Below, piece by piece: positions 1-10,479 of a DNA stretch of 64,000 bases. Origin of the DNA: Chamaecrista fasciculata (lineage: Eukaryota; Streptophyta; Magnoliopsida; Fabales; Fabaceae); contig QANZ01019865.1 of NCBI GenBank assembly GCA_003254925.1, forward strand, positions 94,407 through 158,406, read 5' to 3'. Under the pieces are notes generated by a model. The model made no database searches, had not been told where the DNA came from, and saw nothing but the letters and a program-made list of their open reading frames with translations. A program made the position numbers and the translations under genes. How positions within the stretch are numbered: the stretch's first letter is position 1; each line of letters starts with the position of its first letter.

Positions 1-1663
1 GATGCTCAAGTTAGGATATTTGATGCTGAGAATTTTGCTAATGTTGGGTGTTTCAAGTATGATTGGTCTGTCAATGTAAGTGCCATGCATCATTGTGTTG
101 ATGATATTGGTGAGTACAGTAATATTGAAGTTTGTCATTAACAAAAGTTCATGTACGGATTTGGGGCATTGCAGAATACTAGTGTTAGCCCTGATGGGAA
201 ATTACTAGCAGTTCTTGGGGACAGTGCTGACTGCTTCATTGCTGATGCCAACACTGGCAAGGTCAGTTTTTCTCATGTCTGTTAAGGGCATGTGTGGTTA
301 TCAAGATAATCAAAGTACTCATGAATCAATAAATGTTTAGTTTCATCCTTTTAAGTTCACTTATTGTCAATTTTATTCCCAATCAATTTATGTTCTTCAC
401 AAATTTTTACTTTACAAGTTATAAACTATTTGGAATTTGTCATTATTTTATTAGATGGAGTTAGAGAGAAAGATAAAATTGACAGGAAACGAAGTTGGAA
501 ATTGATGAAAGTTTTGGGATTAAAAAATTAGTTTTGCCAACATTTTTATTTTTATATGTAAAAAATGTAATATTTTTAAGCTTTATATATTGAGAAAATA
601 AATAATTTTAAGAATATAATATAAAATATTCTATCAAATATAATATTTTTATTTTGGGGGTTATAACTGATTAAAAAAATGATAAATTACATTTTGGTAC
701 TCTATTCTATGGACTAATTTCATTTTGGTATCTTGTTCTTTTAAAAGTGATTTTGGTACTCTGTTCTTTGCACCGTTAACATTTTGGTACTTTGTTCTTT
801 CAAAAGTGACATTTTGGTATCCTCTTCTTTGCACTGTTAACACTTTGGTACCTTAACAAAGATTGAACGGGGTAACAAATCGTGAAAGAACACGGTACCA
901 AAGTGAAATCGGTCCATAGAACAGGATATCAAAGTTTTAACGGTGCAAAGAACAGGGTACCAAAGTATCACTTTTGAAAGAATAGGGTATCAAAGTGTCA
1001 CTTTTGAACGAACAGGAAACCAGAGTGAAATCGGTCCATAGAACAGGGTACCAAAATCTAATTTACCTTACAAATATATTTAAAAGTGCAACACAATGTA
1101 TAATATCCTTTTTACATATGAAAAAGGTTAACATTCTCTTATAAAGGTCTTAAAATTATATCCATATTGCTACTGTGATCATCCATACTGGTTATTGCAC
1201 CTATAATTTCACAAATTGCAATACATTTATTGATTGATTTGATGTTTAGGTGACTGGGACCCTAAGAGGACACTTGGATTATTCATTTGCATCAGCATGG
1301 CACCCAGATGGAAGAATATTGGCTACAGGAAATCAGGACACTACCTGCAGATTGTGGGACATCAGGAATCTGTCTCAGTCCTTTGCCATTCTTAAGGGAC
1401 GAATGGGTGCCATTAGGGCCTTAAAATTCACTTCAGATGCTCGTTTCTTAGCCATGGCTGAACCAGCAGATTTTGTGCATATTTTTGACACACAATCTCA
1501 GTATTCACAAGCACAAGAGATAGATTTGTTTGGTGAGATTGCTGGTATATCTTTTAGTCCTGACACACAAGCTCTTTTTGTTGGTATTGCTGATCGCACT
1601 TATGGTAGCTTGTTAGAATTCAACAGAAAACGTTGTCTTCAATATTTAGACTCCATGTTTTAA
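1..1663 (+). CDS. WD40-repeat protein, 3' end of gene (5' part outside window)
   Basis: Three exons can be read: 1-75, 175-261 and 1250-1663. They join in frame across GT-AG introns of 99 and 988 bp and give the last 191 residues. WD40 signs are the blade endings FDAENF, RLWDIRN and HIFDTQ, each preceded by the usual S-x-D/P-D-G/A-x-x-L/F-A/V strands such as SPDGKLLAVLGDS and HPDGRILATGNQD. The C-terminus (DRTYGSLLEFNRK, then YLDSMF) resembles the plant transducin/WD40 family related to fission yeast C2A9.03, from memory of that family. WD40 propellers are protein-interaction scaffolds; no enzyme activity or compartment can be inferred. The third exon begins with GTG, which is a Val codon after the acceptor AG at 1248-1249 and not a start. 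The second intron carries a foldback MITE (681-1067). Confidence 0.85.
681..1067. mobile_element. Foldback MITE, GGTACC family, in WD40 intron 2
   Basis: Left arm units of about 30 bp built on TTTTGGTAC/TTTGGTATC are repeated as reverse complements (GGGTACCAAAGT) in the right arm. The ends resemble (G)GTAAATTA. It belongs with the elements at 27552, 42408 and 60634, but no clean target duplication remains here. It lies entirely inside the 988-bp intron, so it should be spliced out. Confidence 0.75.
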
Positions 1664-2167
1664 TTTGGAGTGTGGCTCTCAAATATGTGTATATACATAG
1701 ATGATCAATTTTGCATGTTTTTGTACATAATTATATAACATTTTAGTCTCTGGATTTGACCTTATCTTCTTAAAAAGTTCAAGCTTTTGCAGTTTTGCGT
1801 GCACAAGCAAGTCATGCAAGAAATCTCCAGGATTTTGTTGTTTTTTTTAAATGATGAAATTGACCAAATGGAAGTATGTATTAACTTGTAATGGTCGTAA
1901 TAGTTAATACTAATATATTATGAAATGAAAGTGACACACCAAGTCTCTGGGTTCGTTTGCGTAGTGCTATTTCTGTACGCAGTCTAATTTGATTTGTATG
2001 TACAGCATAATGAAATAATGAAAGTTAATTGTGAATTTTAGAATCAAGAGAAAAATTTAATAAAAAAATAGAGCAGAAAGATGACTCAAATGTTTTTCCG
2101 GGCTCCGCTGCCTCTGAGCACTTGGTATAATAGTGGAACAATTTTTCAATAAAAATAATTATATTTA
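1664..2167. other. WD40 gene 3' flank, no feature seen
   Basis: AT-rich DNA that must hold the 3'UTR of the WD40 gene. No coding potential or repeat structure was recognised. Confidence 0.5.
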
Positions 2168-2410
2168 GGCTAAAGTGTATTTTTGGTCACATAATTTTTG
2201 CAAAAGTCTCAATTTGATTTTATAATTTATTTTGTTGTAATTTTGGTCTTATAACTTTTGAAAATGTCAATCTGTTGATCTCAAGGTGATTTTTATCCAT
2301 TATCTGCTATTAAAGATGATTTGATAAATTGAGTTGGATAATGACGTGACAAATATGGGTGAAGTAAATCAAGAGAGGATTAACTCTGAATCAATTATTT
2401 ATTAGTAAAG
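2168..2410. repeat. Half copy of a TTTGGTC foldback MITE
   Basis: Begins GGCTAAAGTGTATTTTTGGTC and continues with CAATTTGATTTTATAA and TTTTGGTCTTATAAC units. This matches the left arm of the elements at 25030 and 59788. The part after about 2290, around CCATTATCTGCTATTAA, is homologous in reverse to 60090-60170. The opposite arm is missing. Confidence 0.5.
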
Positions 2411-3086
2411 AAGGTGAAATTTAATAGAGAAAGATTAGCAAGACATCAAACCAATACAAATCAAGAATTCAAATTATTGAAAAAAAAATTTTTGGGTCAA
2501 ATCTCTTGAAATATTCAATAGTAAAAAATGATGCACTGTAGTCCCAAATTTCTAGAAAATTCAACAGATCAGCAACGAGTTTACTCGTTTGATCAAAACA
2601 TTACACCAGAAGCAGCACATCCCCAATACCCTAATTTATAAAATATGATTTATAATTTGGGTTTTTTCTCAAAGAAACATTTTAACTAACGTATTAGAAA
2701 TTATTATCATTTATGGGTGTTCGAGGGGTGGGTTGAGTTTTGAGAAAAAAATATTTCAACTCAAATTAAAGGTCAATAGATTGGGTTGGGCAGGCTCGCG
2801 AGCCAGTCCATTCCAATTTGTAAACTTTTTTTATCAAAATTTTTACAATTCAAAAATTTCTTATGATTTTTTTTCAATTTTTGTAAATAAAAATCTAATG
2901 TAAAGAAAAAAATCTACATTTTAGTTTTTATCAAAAAAGTTTTTCTCATATGTGTATGGAGCGTCATATTGTGCTATTGCATAGCAAGCTTAGTTAATAG
3001 CTTCTTTGTCAAAGTAAAACTTATTTAGTTAAGTTTGACAAAAAGAATAAAATTAGATGAGAGATGGAAAGAGTTTGTAGAACAAA
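2411..3086. other. AT-rich intergenic stretch
   Basis: No gene seen. At 2712-2820 there is a fragment starting TGGGTGTTCGAGGGGTGGG, which looks like a decayed end of an hAT element of the AGGGGTGTTC type. The rest is simple AT-rich sequence. Confidence 0.4.
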
Positions 3087-3436
3087 GAGCCCGTTTGAAT
3101 AAGCTTGTGAAAAAAGAATTTTATTTATCAAACTTTTTTTAAAAGTTCTTTTGAGTGAAGCACTAGTATTTTTAATTATCAAAGTTTTTTGGATATAAAA
3201 TAACAAAAGTACTTTTAATTAATAAAATAAACTAAAAGAATAGCTTTTGCAAGTGCTTTAAGTGAAAGCTACAAAATTGAACTTCTTTCAAAAACTATAT
3301 TTTAACTTTTTTTTTTTTGTAATTTCTCTTTTTTCTTAAAAATTTACCCAAACAAAATATTATGTTTATAAAAGGTCTTTTTTTAATTAAAAGAAGTACT
3401 TTTTAGATATAAAAAAAAAATTATCCAAACGGGCTC
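3087..3436. mobile_element. MITE with GAGCCCGTTTG terminal inverted repeats
   Basis: The left end GAGCCCGTTTG and right end CAAACGGGCTC are perfect 11-bp inverted repeats 350 bp apart. The interior is AT-rich with long T and A runs and inverted symmetry (for example AAAGTTCTTTTGAGTGAAGC against GTGCTTTAAGTGAAAGC). The flanks do not show a clear target duplication, so the superfamily is unassigned. Confidence 0.7.
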
Positions 3437-3690
3437 AAAATTTAATTAGCTAAGTTTAATAGGGTAAATTCGTCATTCTAGGTGGACCAAAATAATCTCA
3501 TCCTATGAGATTAGACTAATCTCACCCCCTAGGTGGGATTAAAAAATAGCTATTTTAGGAAATTATGCTAATCCTAATAATACTATTTCCGGGACTAATT
3601 TTTTAATCCGCCAACCAAATTAGTTTATGTTGGAGCTCCTAATTCTGGGACTACTTTTCCAATCCGTGTATCAAACGCCCCCTTAATTTC
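3437..3690. repeat. Probable truncated MITE fragment
   Basis: Ends in TATCAAACGCCCCCTT, whose reverse complement looks like a MITE terminus (AAGGGGGCGTTTGATA). It contains repeated GGGACTA/CTAATCTCA motifs. The matching left terminus is not visible. Confidence 0.35.
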
Positions 3691-4552
3691 TTATTTTTCT
3701 TTTAAACATGTTTTTATATTATTTAAGGTATATTTAAGGGATTAATTATTTCTATTTTGTTGCATTGAAACATCTTATTAATAGATATTTTAAAAAAGAA
3801 AAAAAAGGCAAAGCATGGCATATGAGACAGTTTGGACTTTGGACTTTGATCATAGCTGACAACTCAAAAGAAGAATGTAGAATTTGGGAATTTGCACGAA
3901 CTTTCTTTTTCCACTGCTTTAGTTTACCTTTCCTTCTGATATTTTCATTTAAATATTCATTGAGAAAAAGAGGATTCTAAGAACTTTCCTTCGCAAATTG
4001 CAATAATGGCAAGAAAGAAAGAATAAGAAGTCTTGTCCTGGGAGTAGGGACATCCGAAATGCCACTTGCAATTCATAAAGATTGTGTTTATCAATTCTCT
4101 TGCAAATTGCAATTCATACCTAGTTTACTCTTCTAAGCATCAAGATCATAGCAGTGAAATTCCGAACTTATTTGAATGCCATTTATAATAATAACAATAA
4201 TACATGATTTCATTATAAAAAACAGATGATAAAGCTAAGAGAAAAATGGTTTTCAGATCTTCAAGAGCTTTCAAAAGAATCTTACAAGAAAATAAGATTG
4301 GGAGGGAGCCTCGTAATGCTCTTTGGATGATCCAATCAATATGAGAAGAGAATTAAGTGTATTGAAATGAATTTGAATCTCTTGGTACACTATAGGTGTA
4401 CTACTGAGAGTGAAAAAAAACAATTAGAGAGAAAAAATGTTACTATATCACACCTATAATACACTATAAAAGATCTATATCCCTAACAAATGAGAACAAA
4501 TAATGAAATGACATCACAAACTGCAAACTCTCAACCATCTTTAACACACTGA
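3691..4552. other. Intergenic, nothing recognised
   Basis: AT-rich with short direct repeats (CTTGCAAATTGCAATTCATA-like, around 3994-4120). No coding region, RNA gene or mobile element could be supported. Confidence 0.4.
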
Positions 4553-5908
4553 GGGCCTGTTTGGGAAGAGCTTAATCTTAATCCCATCTCATTCAATCAT
4601 CATCTTATTATAGGATTGGATGAACAGTACTGGTTAGGTGTTTTTTGGAACCTCCATCTCATCTCATCTCATCCACATCATCATCTCATTCACAACATCA
4701 TCTCATTTTCTCTTACAATTACTAATTTATCCCTACTTATNGATAGAAAATTAATGAAATGGGCATAAAATAAGACAATCTCAGATATTGTATTTTCTTC
4801 AGTTTTCAGTTATTTTGAGTTTGGATATGTTCTATATATGTGGACAATGGTTCTATCTATATTTTTTTGTCAAATTAAAGGACTCCTAAATCTAATAACG
4901 GTAATGTATTGAATGGAAAAAAATACAAAATGACCCACGTGTATGTACATGATGGAAAAATATAGGGTTAAAGGGTCAATTTAGTCCTAAATGTATGCCT
5001 TAATATTCATTTTGGTCCATTATATTTCAAACTATTCAAATTGCTCCTAAATATTTGCAAAATGTTTCATTTTGGTCCCAACTATTGAATATGGCTTGTT
5101 TAGAGCTACGTATTGTTCCCAAAGAATACTTTCTCTATTTGGTTGGGACCAAAACGAAACATTTTACCAGTATTTAGGACCAAAATGAATCATTTTGCCA
5201 ACATTTAGGACCAATATGAACATTTTGAAACATGATGGACCAAATGAATATTAGGGCATACATTTTGGATCAAAATGAACCATTGACCAAACATTTTTGT
5301 GTTGTTTTGTTATTTGCGTTATGGTCCTTAAACTATTCTTTGTTATTTTTTTTCGTTGGATTTCACAAATAGATTCGATTATTGATGACTGGGATTTCGT
5401 GTAAGCCCCAAGTTATCATTTACACATGTTAGGGATTGATTGATAGGACCGGTACAAATTTATGGACCAAATTGTATTCTTAAAAATAATTCCAATATTA
5501 TTTTCATTTTGGCCCATCATTTCATCCTTACCTCTAACCCTTCATCCAAAATTTTCTCATCCTCACGCTTTCCAATACAATATCACACTTTCCAATATCA
5601 TCTCATCTCAATATTATTCCAATCAAAACACAACCAAACACCTATCATCTCATCTTATTATCTCCATCTCATCTCATTATTTCCTACTATTTCTACCCCT
5701 ATACAAATTACAAAAATCCATAAACTTATTTCTACCCACCACAATCATTACATACCCTTTTATATAATTTCACACCCTATTTAACATCATTTTCTCTAAA
5801 ATCACCCAAACATCAATACATTATCTCATCTCATCCAATTAAAAAATAATCTCATCTGATCCATTTGATTGAACTTGGATTAAAATCATATTGCTCCCAA
5901 ATAGACCC
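4553..5908. mobile_element. TIR element with ATCTCATC subterminal repeats, hosting a nested MITE
   Basis: The left end GGGCCTGTTTGGG and the right end (reverse complement GGGTCTATTTGGG) are near-perfect inverted repeats. The triplet TGA flanks both sides (4550-4552 and 5909-5911), a possible 3-bp target duplication. Subterminal ATCTCATCTCATC repeats occur on both arms, for example at 4650-4710 and 5820-5860. A second element (4966-5291) has inserted inside, and an N at 4741 interrupts the left arm. Confidence 0.65.
4966..5291. mobile_element. Nested foldback MITE, TTTTGGTCC family
   Basis: Starts GGTTAAAGGGTCAATTTAGTC and ends in CCATTGACC, with inverted TTTTGGTCC and GGACCAAAA units and the CTAAATGTATG block on both arms. 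The core contains the family's conserved GAGCTACGTATTGTTC segment. It lies within the element at 4553-5908. No exact target duplication was found. Confidence 0.7.
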
Positions 5909-6747
5909 TGAATTTTCATACACGAAAACGAAATGTAATTTTGGTTCCAAGTTGGGCTCTTTGAATGGATTGTATTAAAAATAGAATGGTCCATTTTCTT
6001 AGATAAACTACTTTAGATGGCCAACCATACCTCACCCACAGAATTATAGATAAAGATAAGAAAGAAGACTGTGCACATAGACAATGACTGAAATTTTATA
6101 ATAATTTATAATATGCATTGTTTTTCATGTCGTACTCACTTTTCCTTGAATTTGGTATTTTAATTATTTTAGAAGATTAATGACATTTGAACAAATCCCT
6201 TCGGATGTCTCTTGGAATGCTGGTATATAAGTAAGGTATTATTAATTTTTATAACAAAAATATAAAGAATTTTACCTTTTTATTTTTCCATTGATAATCC
6301 CTAATAACAAATTGTTTTTGGTCATTATCCCTATTAACAAATTATTTTGCCTCGAGTTTATAGTTCAAGTTGATGCCGTAGGGTTTTGAACTTTTTTTTT
6401 TTTTACTGAAATCGATTGGTTTTAATTTGAACTTTATTGTGATTGAATATTTGTTAAGTTTGGAAACCAAAATCAAAGTAGCACTTCGATTTGTGATCAA
6501 GTTTAGTGGGGACTAATTGTGTGAATGTGCTGTAATGAAAGTCTAGGTGGATTACTTATACTCAATCATTGATAACCAATTTGCGATCAATTGGTTTTTT
6601 ACTAGCCTTTTAGCTTGCGAGAAACATTGCAATCTCAATATAATCCCTTAAATTACACAAATTGTAAGTGAATTTATAGAATAATGTCTGGATTCATATC
6701 ATTTAAGACTTAAGTCATCAAAATAACCTATACAACAAAAATTATTC
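5909..6747. other. Intergenic, nothing recognised
   Basis: AT-rich sequence with poly-T at 6391-6403. No gene, RNA or repeat structure could be supported. Confidence 0.4.
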
Positions 6748-6940
6748 AAAACCAAACTTGGTTGACCTAGTGGTCTTATTCACTAGGTCGCTTAAGTAAG
6801 GTCAGGGGTTCGAATCCCACCTTGTGTATGCAGCAACCAATTAACCAGTAGCAAACCCTTAAATGGAGCACAGATCCGTAGAGAATTAATCTTTAGTCTG
6901 TTGGGCTAGGAAATACTTTGAGAAACCAAAACAAAAACAA
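6748..6940 (+). mobile_element. tRNA-derived SINE
   Basis: The 5' part has RNA polymerase III promoter boxes: an A-box-like TTGACCTAGTGG near 6762 and a B box GGGTTCGAATCCC near 6811. The 3' end is an A-rich tail (CCAAAACAAAAACAAAAAA). Flanking AAAAATTATTC (6737-6747) and AAAAATCATTC (6941-6951) match at 10 of 11 positions and look like the target duplication. The part after the B box is not tRNA-like, so this is a SINE and not a tRNA gene. Confidence 0.75.
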
Positions 6941-7083
6941 AAAAATCATTCTTGAGATCTCTACACTTTCTCCTTCCCTCTCTTATTTTCTCTTCCTTTC
7001 AAAAAATGTAGAAAAAGAAACTCAGAATTCATTTCCTCATATCTTATTTGTAAACCATTCATCACCTCATCTATGATTGTTAG

Positions 7084-8012
7084 TAGGGGTGTTCAAAACC
7101 GAACCAAATCGATTGAACCAAACTAAACCGAACCAAACCAAACCAAACCGAACCAAAACCGACATTCAAATGGTTTGGTTCGGTTTAATTTTTCTGATTT
7201 TTGGGCGGTTCGGTTCGATGGCGGTTTCACACTCTCCAAAACCGAACCGAACCGCAATTACATGTATATCAATATATGTATATAAATAATATAATATATT
7301 ATATATATATATATATATGTATTAGGTGGCGGCTTCACACTCTAAATTTCCAATGAAGCCCAAGCCCAATTAAACTTAACCTAAAACTCTAAAAGTAATA
7401 GCCGCATTACAGAACAAGAACAAGAGAATTATCGCCCATCTTTGCTTTTATGTATACAATTTCAAAATAGCTATTGAGTATTATTGAGCATGAATGTTTT
7501 TTGTTAGTTGAATTTTCATGAAGTTTCATTTTATGTAGGCTAAGTGGAAAGAAGATTGACTTGAAGGATTGGAAGTTTTCAAGAATGAAGCTATTTGGAT
7601 TGCAATTTATGGAGTCAATTGCTGGAGATTTTTAAGAGTTTGGAACTAAAGGAACTTGCATGTTCTGTTTGTGATTTTGATTGTTCAAGGCTCCATTATC
7701 ATTGTACACATTTATATTTTCAATTTTTGGTGTGTACTTTTTTTTTGTTATGTCATAACTTAATGAACATAGTGCTGCCATTTTCTAGATATTATGAAAT
7801 TGGTACTTTTTTTATATTAATTATAAATCAATAGTAATTAAAGGTCAAACCGCCCAAACCAAACCGCTAAAATCGCCATTATATTGGTTTGGTTTGGTTT
7901 GGTTTGATATTTTTTTTCAAACCGAACGGTTTGAGTTTTCTCCAAACCGAAGCGAGCGGTTCGGTTTGAAAAATCATTTTAAACCGCCCAAACCGCCCAA
8001 CGAACACCCCTA
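7084..8012. mobile_element. Non-autonomous hAT element with ACCGAACC subterminal repeats
   Basis: The ends TAGGGGTGTTC and GAACACCCCTA are perfect inverted repeats. They are flanked by identical 8-bp duplications ATTGTTAG (7076-7083 and 8013-8020), as expected for hAT insertion. Both arms carry dense AACCGAACCAAACC-type arrays in opposite orientation (7100-7260 and 7845-7995). The roughly 550-bp middle has a (TA)n tract at 7296-7318 and no transposase coding. Confidence 0.9.
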
Positions 8013-8877
8013 ATTGTTAGTAGTTTTCCTCAATATGCTCAAACAGCTCATCATCACGCTTGTGGTTTCTTGTGGTGAATTCTCTTTTATGTTAGTTAAC
8101 TCAACAGGACTCGTTCACAGTCAGGCTCAGTCCTATATTATATACATACTTTAGTACAACACTCCAACCTTAACAACAACAAAGGAATCTAATTGATCAA
8201 GCCTGCAGGCAGGCCTATTGTACTATTGTTTTATCTTTTTGCTTTTACCCCACCCCTCCACCAATTCACGAAATGATTGAAGGTTACATGTATAATAACG
8301 AAAAATTAGATACAAACAAAGATGGATGTGATTTTGTACATTTCGATACCGAGAGATTCTGCAGGCTAAAGATCTAGATTCAATGGACGGAATTAATCCA
8401 ATTTTGAGTTTCTAGTTTCTACGCCACATCCTTCATTTGTAGTTATCGCAAAAATATCTAGGTAAACGACAACGGAATCTCAACTTGATGATCTCTCCCA
8501 CGGATATTGAAAAACGAGAGATTACATAATAAACACACCCAAAAAAAGTATTATATTACCAGAAACATAACATCAGAATTCAATTACAACAATAATCTTC
8601 AACAACACCTAAAACACTAAGACCCTAGTCGGAGGAGTAGTAATCATTCTCCTTCCTTCTCCATGGCCAAATCAAGAAAAAACCAGTTTGACCATGTTCT
8701 GAAATTACAACATTAACATAATCATAATCATCAAATCCTACAAGCAGCCCTGCATCTGTCAAAAATTCCATTGCAGGATCTACTTCTATCTACTGACTGA
8801 CTCAACTATGCATATATATATATATGATGACTCTTAAACTAGTAATTAAAGATTACAAAATACACATAAAAATTCTT
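8013..8877. other. Downstream flank and 3'UTR of the ERF gene
   Basis: No other gene is seen. The part next to 8878 must contain the 3'UTR of the minus-strand ERF gene. A short (TA)n tract lies at 8813-8824. Confidence 0.45.
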
Positions 8878-9936
8878 TTACAGAGAATCCCAATCAATCT
8901 CATAAGAAGGGTACTTCTGCAGATTAAAACTATCCGAAGCACCATCCCACTGCGATTCACCCAATTCCGCAAACGTCAGATCTGACAACGGCGACGATCC
9001 CGCAGATCCCGATCCCTCGCTCTCCGTCGTCATCGCCGGCGACAAGATCTCCTCCACCTTCGGATCGGCCTCCTCCGCCGCCGGCGGCGGCGGCGGAGCA
9101 GCAGCTGCTGCTTTTTTTGACCTCTTGGAAGCTCCGGCAGTGGCGGATTTGCCGGAATTCTTCCCCTGCTTCTGCAGATCGGCCAAATTTTCGCAGATCG
9201 CCGTAAGCTTGGCGTCGACGGAGGAGTGAAGCGGCTTGTATTCGCCGAATTCGCCGCCGACGCAAGATCCTTGATGGCGGAGATTCGGGAAATTGAGCCT
9301 GGCGAAGTCACCGCGAAGCTTGTAAGCGGCCTTATCGTAGGCGAGAGCAGCTTCTTCGGCAGTATCGAAGGTTCCGAGCCAGAGACGAGTGCGATTTTTG
9401 GGGAGTCTGATTTCGGCGACCCATTTTCCCCAGTGACGTTGACGGACGCCTCTGTATAATTTTGTAGGTTTTGGAGGCATCCTAGAAAAAGAAGAAGAAG
9501 AAGAACAACAAGTGTGCTTCATAGGGATAGGTTTAGGGCTCAAGAAGCTACTATTTCCATTTCCATGTCCAAGAAGGGTAGGATTGGAATTTTGCTGCCA
9601 GAGATTCTGTTGGGCCTGAACTTGGATCTGGGCTTGGATCTGGTTAATCTGAGAAGGGGTTAGGAGGTTGAGCCCAATCATGGAGCTGGGCTGCTCAAAG
9701 CCCAAGCCCATGAATGGAGAGAAGGGTAACATGTTGGAGTAAGAAGGAGAGTATGAAGTTGAAGGAAGAGAAGGAGAATAAGAATTTGAAGAAGAAGAAG
9801 AAGAAGGAGAGAGAGAAGGAGAGGGAGGATTGGAAGGACTTTTCATAAAAGGTTCAAGAACTTCCATAAGCTCACCTCTAAAGGGATCTGACTGAATCTG
9901 TCTACTACTACTGTAGAAATCCATTGTGGTTGCCAT
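8878..9936 (-). CDS. AP2/ERF transcription factor, DREB A-6 / RAP2.4-like
   Basis: An uninterrupted 352-aa protein. A single AP2/ERF DNA-binding domain spans about residues 160-218, from [20 protein letters not shown] to FARLNFPNL, with the WLGTF and [11 protein letters not shown] blocks. Valine in KWV with leucine in RLP is typical of the RAP2.4/A-6 group, not classical ERFs. The N-terminus (MDFYSSS, then [13 protein letters not shown]) and acidic C-terminus ([15 protein letters not shown], ending [11 protein letters not shown]) also fit that group. Ser-, Gln- and Pro-rich stretches surround the domain. The family acts in the nucleus on GCC-box or DRE-like promoters in light, ethylene and drought responses; that role is family knowledge. 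The ATG at 9936 is chosen because the in-frame extension to 9945 begins with TTG and runs into the predicted 5'UTR splice acceptor. Confidence 0.93.
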   Translation of the reverse strand: MATTMDFYSSSRQIQSDPFRGELMEVLEPFMKSPSNPPSPSLSPSSSSSSNSYSPSLPSTSYSPSYSNMLPFSPFMGLGFEQPSSMIGLNLLTPSQINQIQAQIQVQAQQNLWQQNSNPTLLGHGNGNSSFLSPKPIPMKHTCCSSSSSFSRMPPKPTKLYRGVRQRHWGKWVAEIRLPKNRTRLWLGTFDTAEEAALAYDKAAYKLRGDFARLNFPNLRHQGSCVGGEFGEYKPLHSSVDAKLTAICENLADLQKQGKNSGKSATAGASKRSKKAAAAAPPPPPAAEEADPKVEEILSPAMTTESEGSGSAGSSPLSDLTFAELGESQWDGASDSFNLQKYPSYEIDWDSL

Positions 9937-9946
9937 AAAATTCAAC

Positions 9947-10246
9947 CTGCAAATCTTACCAAAAACAAACTAAAACAATAAAAAAGATATGTTCTTTCTA
10001 CAAAAGAGGACGGAAGAGGTTTAAAATACACAACCCCTTTTAATCCCAAGAAAAAAAAACACAGCTTTGAGGGATCAAAAACAACCCTCTTGGTGGCTGA
10101 CTGAAAGGAAAAAAAAAAATTGAAAATCTTGAAAAACCAAAATAAAACCTGGATCTCGATTCTGAAAACACCTGGCTTTCGAGAAATCCTTTCTAAGTTT
10201 GCTTCTTTTGTTGTTTGGACTTAAAAGACAAACCCAAAAATCATAC
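9947..10246 (-). other. Predicted 5'UTR intron of the ERF gene
   Basis: On the minus strand a donor CAAG|GTATGA (10246) and an acceptor TTTGCAG|G (9947) bracket 300 bp of T-rich sequence ending 10 bp upstream of the ATG. A leader intron would explain the long TATA-to-ATG distance. This is inferred from splice signals alone. Confidence 0.6.
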
Positions 10247-10455
10247 CTTGAAAGACAGATGATTAACAGAAAGGGATTCAGAGAAGCGGGGTGTTACAGA
10301 GAGGGGGGGGAAATGAAAGAGATGAAGAAGATTACAGAAGATCTAGAAAATACAGCGAAATGAAATGCTCTCAGAGAAGAAGAAAGAGAAAAAAGAAACT
10401 TTTGAGTGAGTGATCTCTCGAACGCTCTTGGATTTGTCTTTCTAACACCCACTCC

Positions 10456-10464
10456 TATATATAA
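10456..10464 (-). promoter_or_regulatory. TATA box of the ERF gene
   Basis: Read on the minus strand this is TTATATATAG, about 520 bp upstream of the ATG and 210 bp upstream of the predicted leader-intron donor. A (C)GAGAGATCACTCACTC-type pyrimidine/purine-rich leader follows. Only about 15 bp of sequence lie upstream before the N at 10479, so the rest of the promoter is missing or displaced. Confidence 0.6.
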
Positions 10465-10478
10465 CACCATCCCCACTT

Positions 10479-10479
10479 N
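10479..10479. other. Assembly gap (N) between ERF promoter and retrotransposon
   Basis: A single N where the ERF upstream sequence stops and an open gag frame begins at the very next codon. It is probably a contig join. Confidence 0.8.

Noticed and set aside
5440-5784. ORFs of 101-114 codons rich in Ile, Ser, His and Pro
   Set aside because: They arise from the ATCTCATC repeats and AT-rich right arm of the element at 4553-5908; low-complexity translation with no domain.
6760-6830. tRNA gene candidate with A- and B-box
   Set aside because: The region after the B box does not fold as an acceptor stem, and an A-rich tail with flanking duplications follows, so it is a SINE. The same applies to 32830-32895.
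9226-9459. Plus-strand ORF opposite the ERF gene
   Set aside because: It lies antisense to the AP2 domain coding region and its openness follows from the codon use of the real gene.
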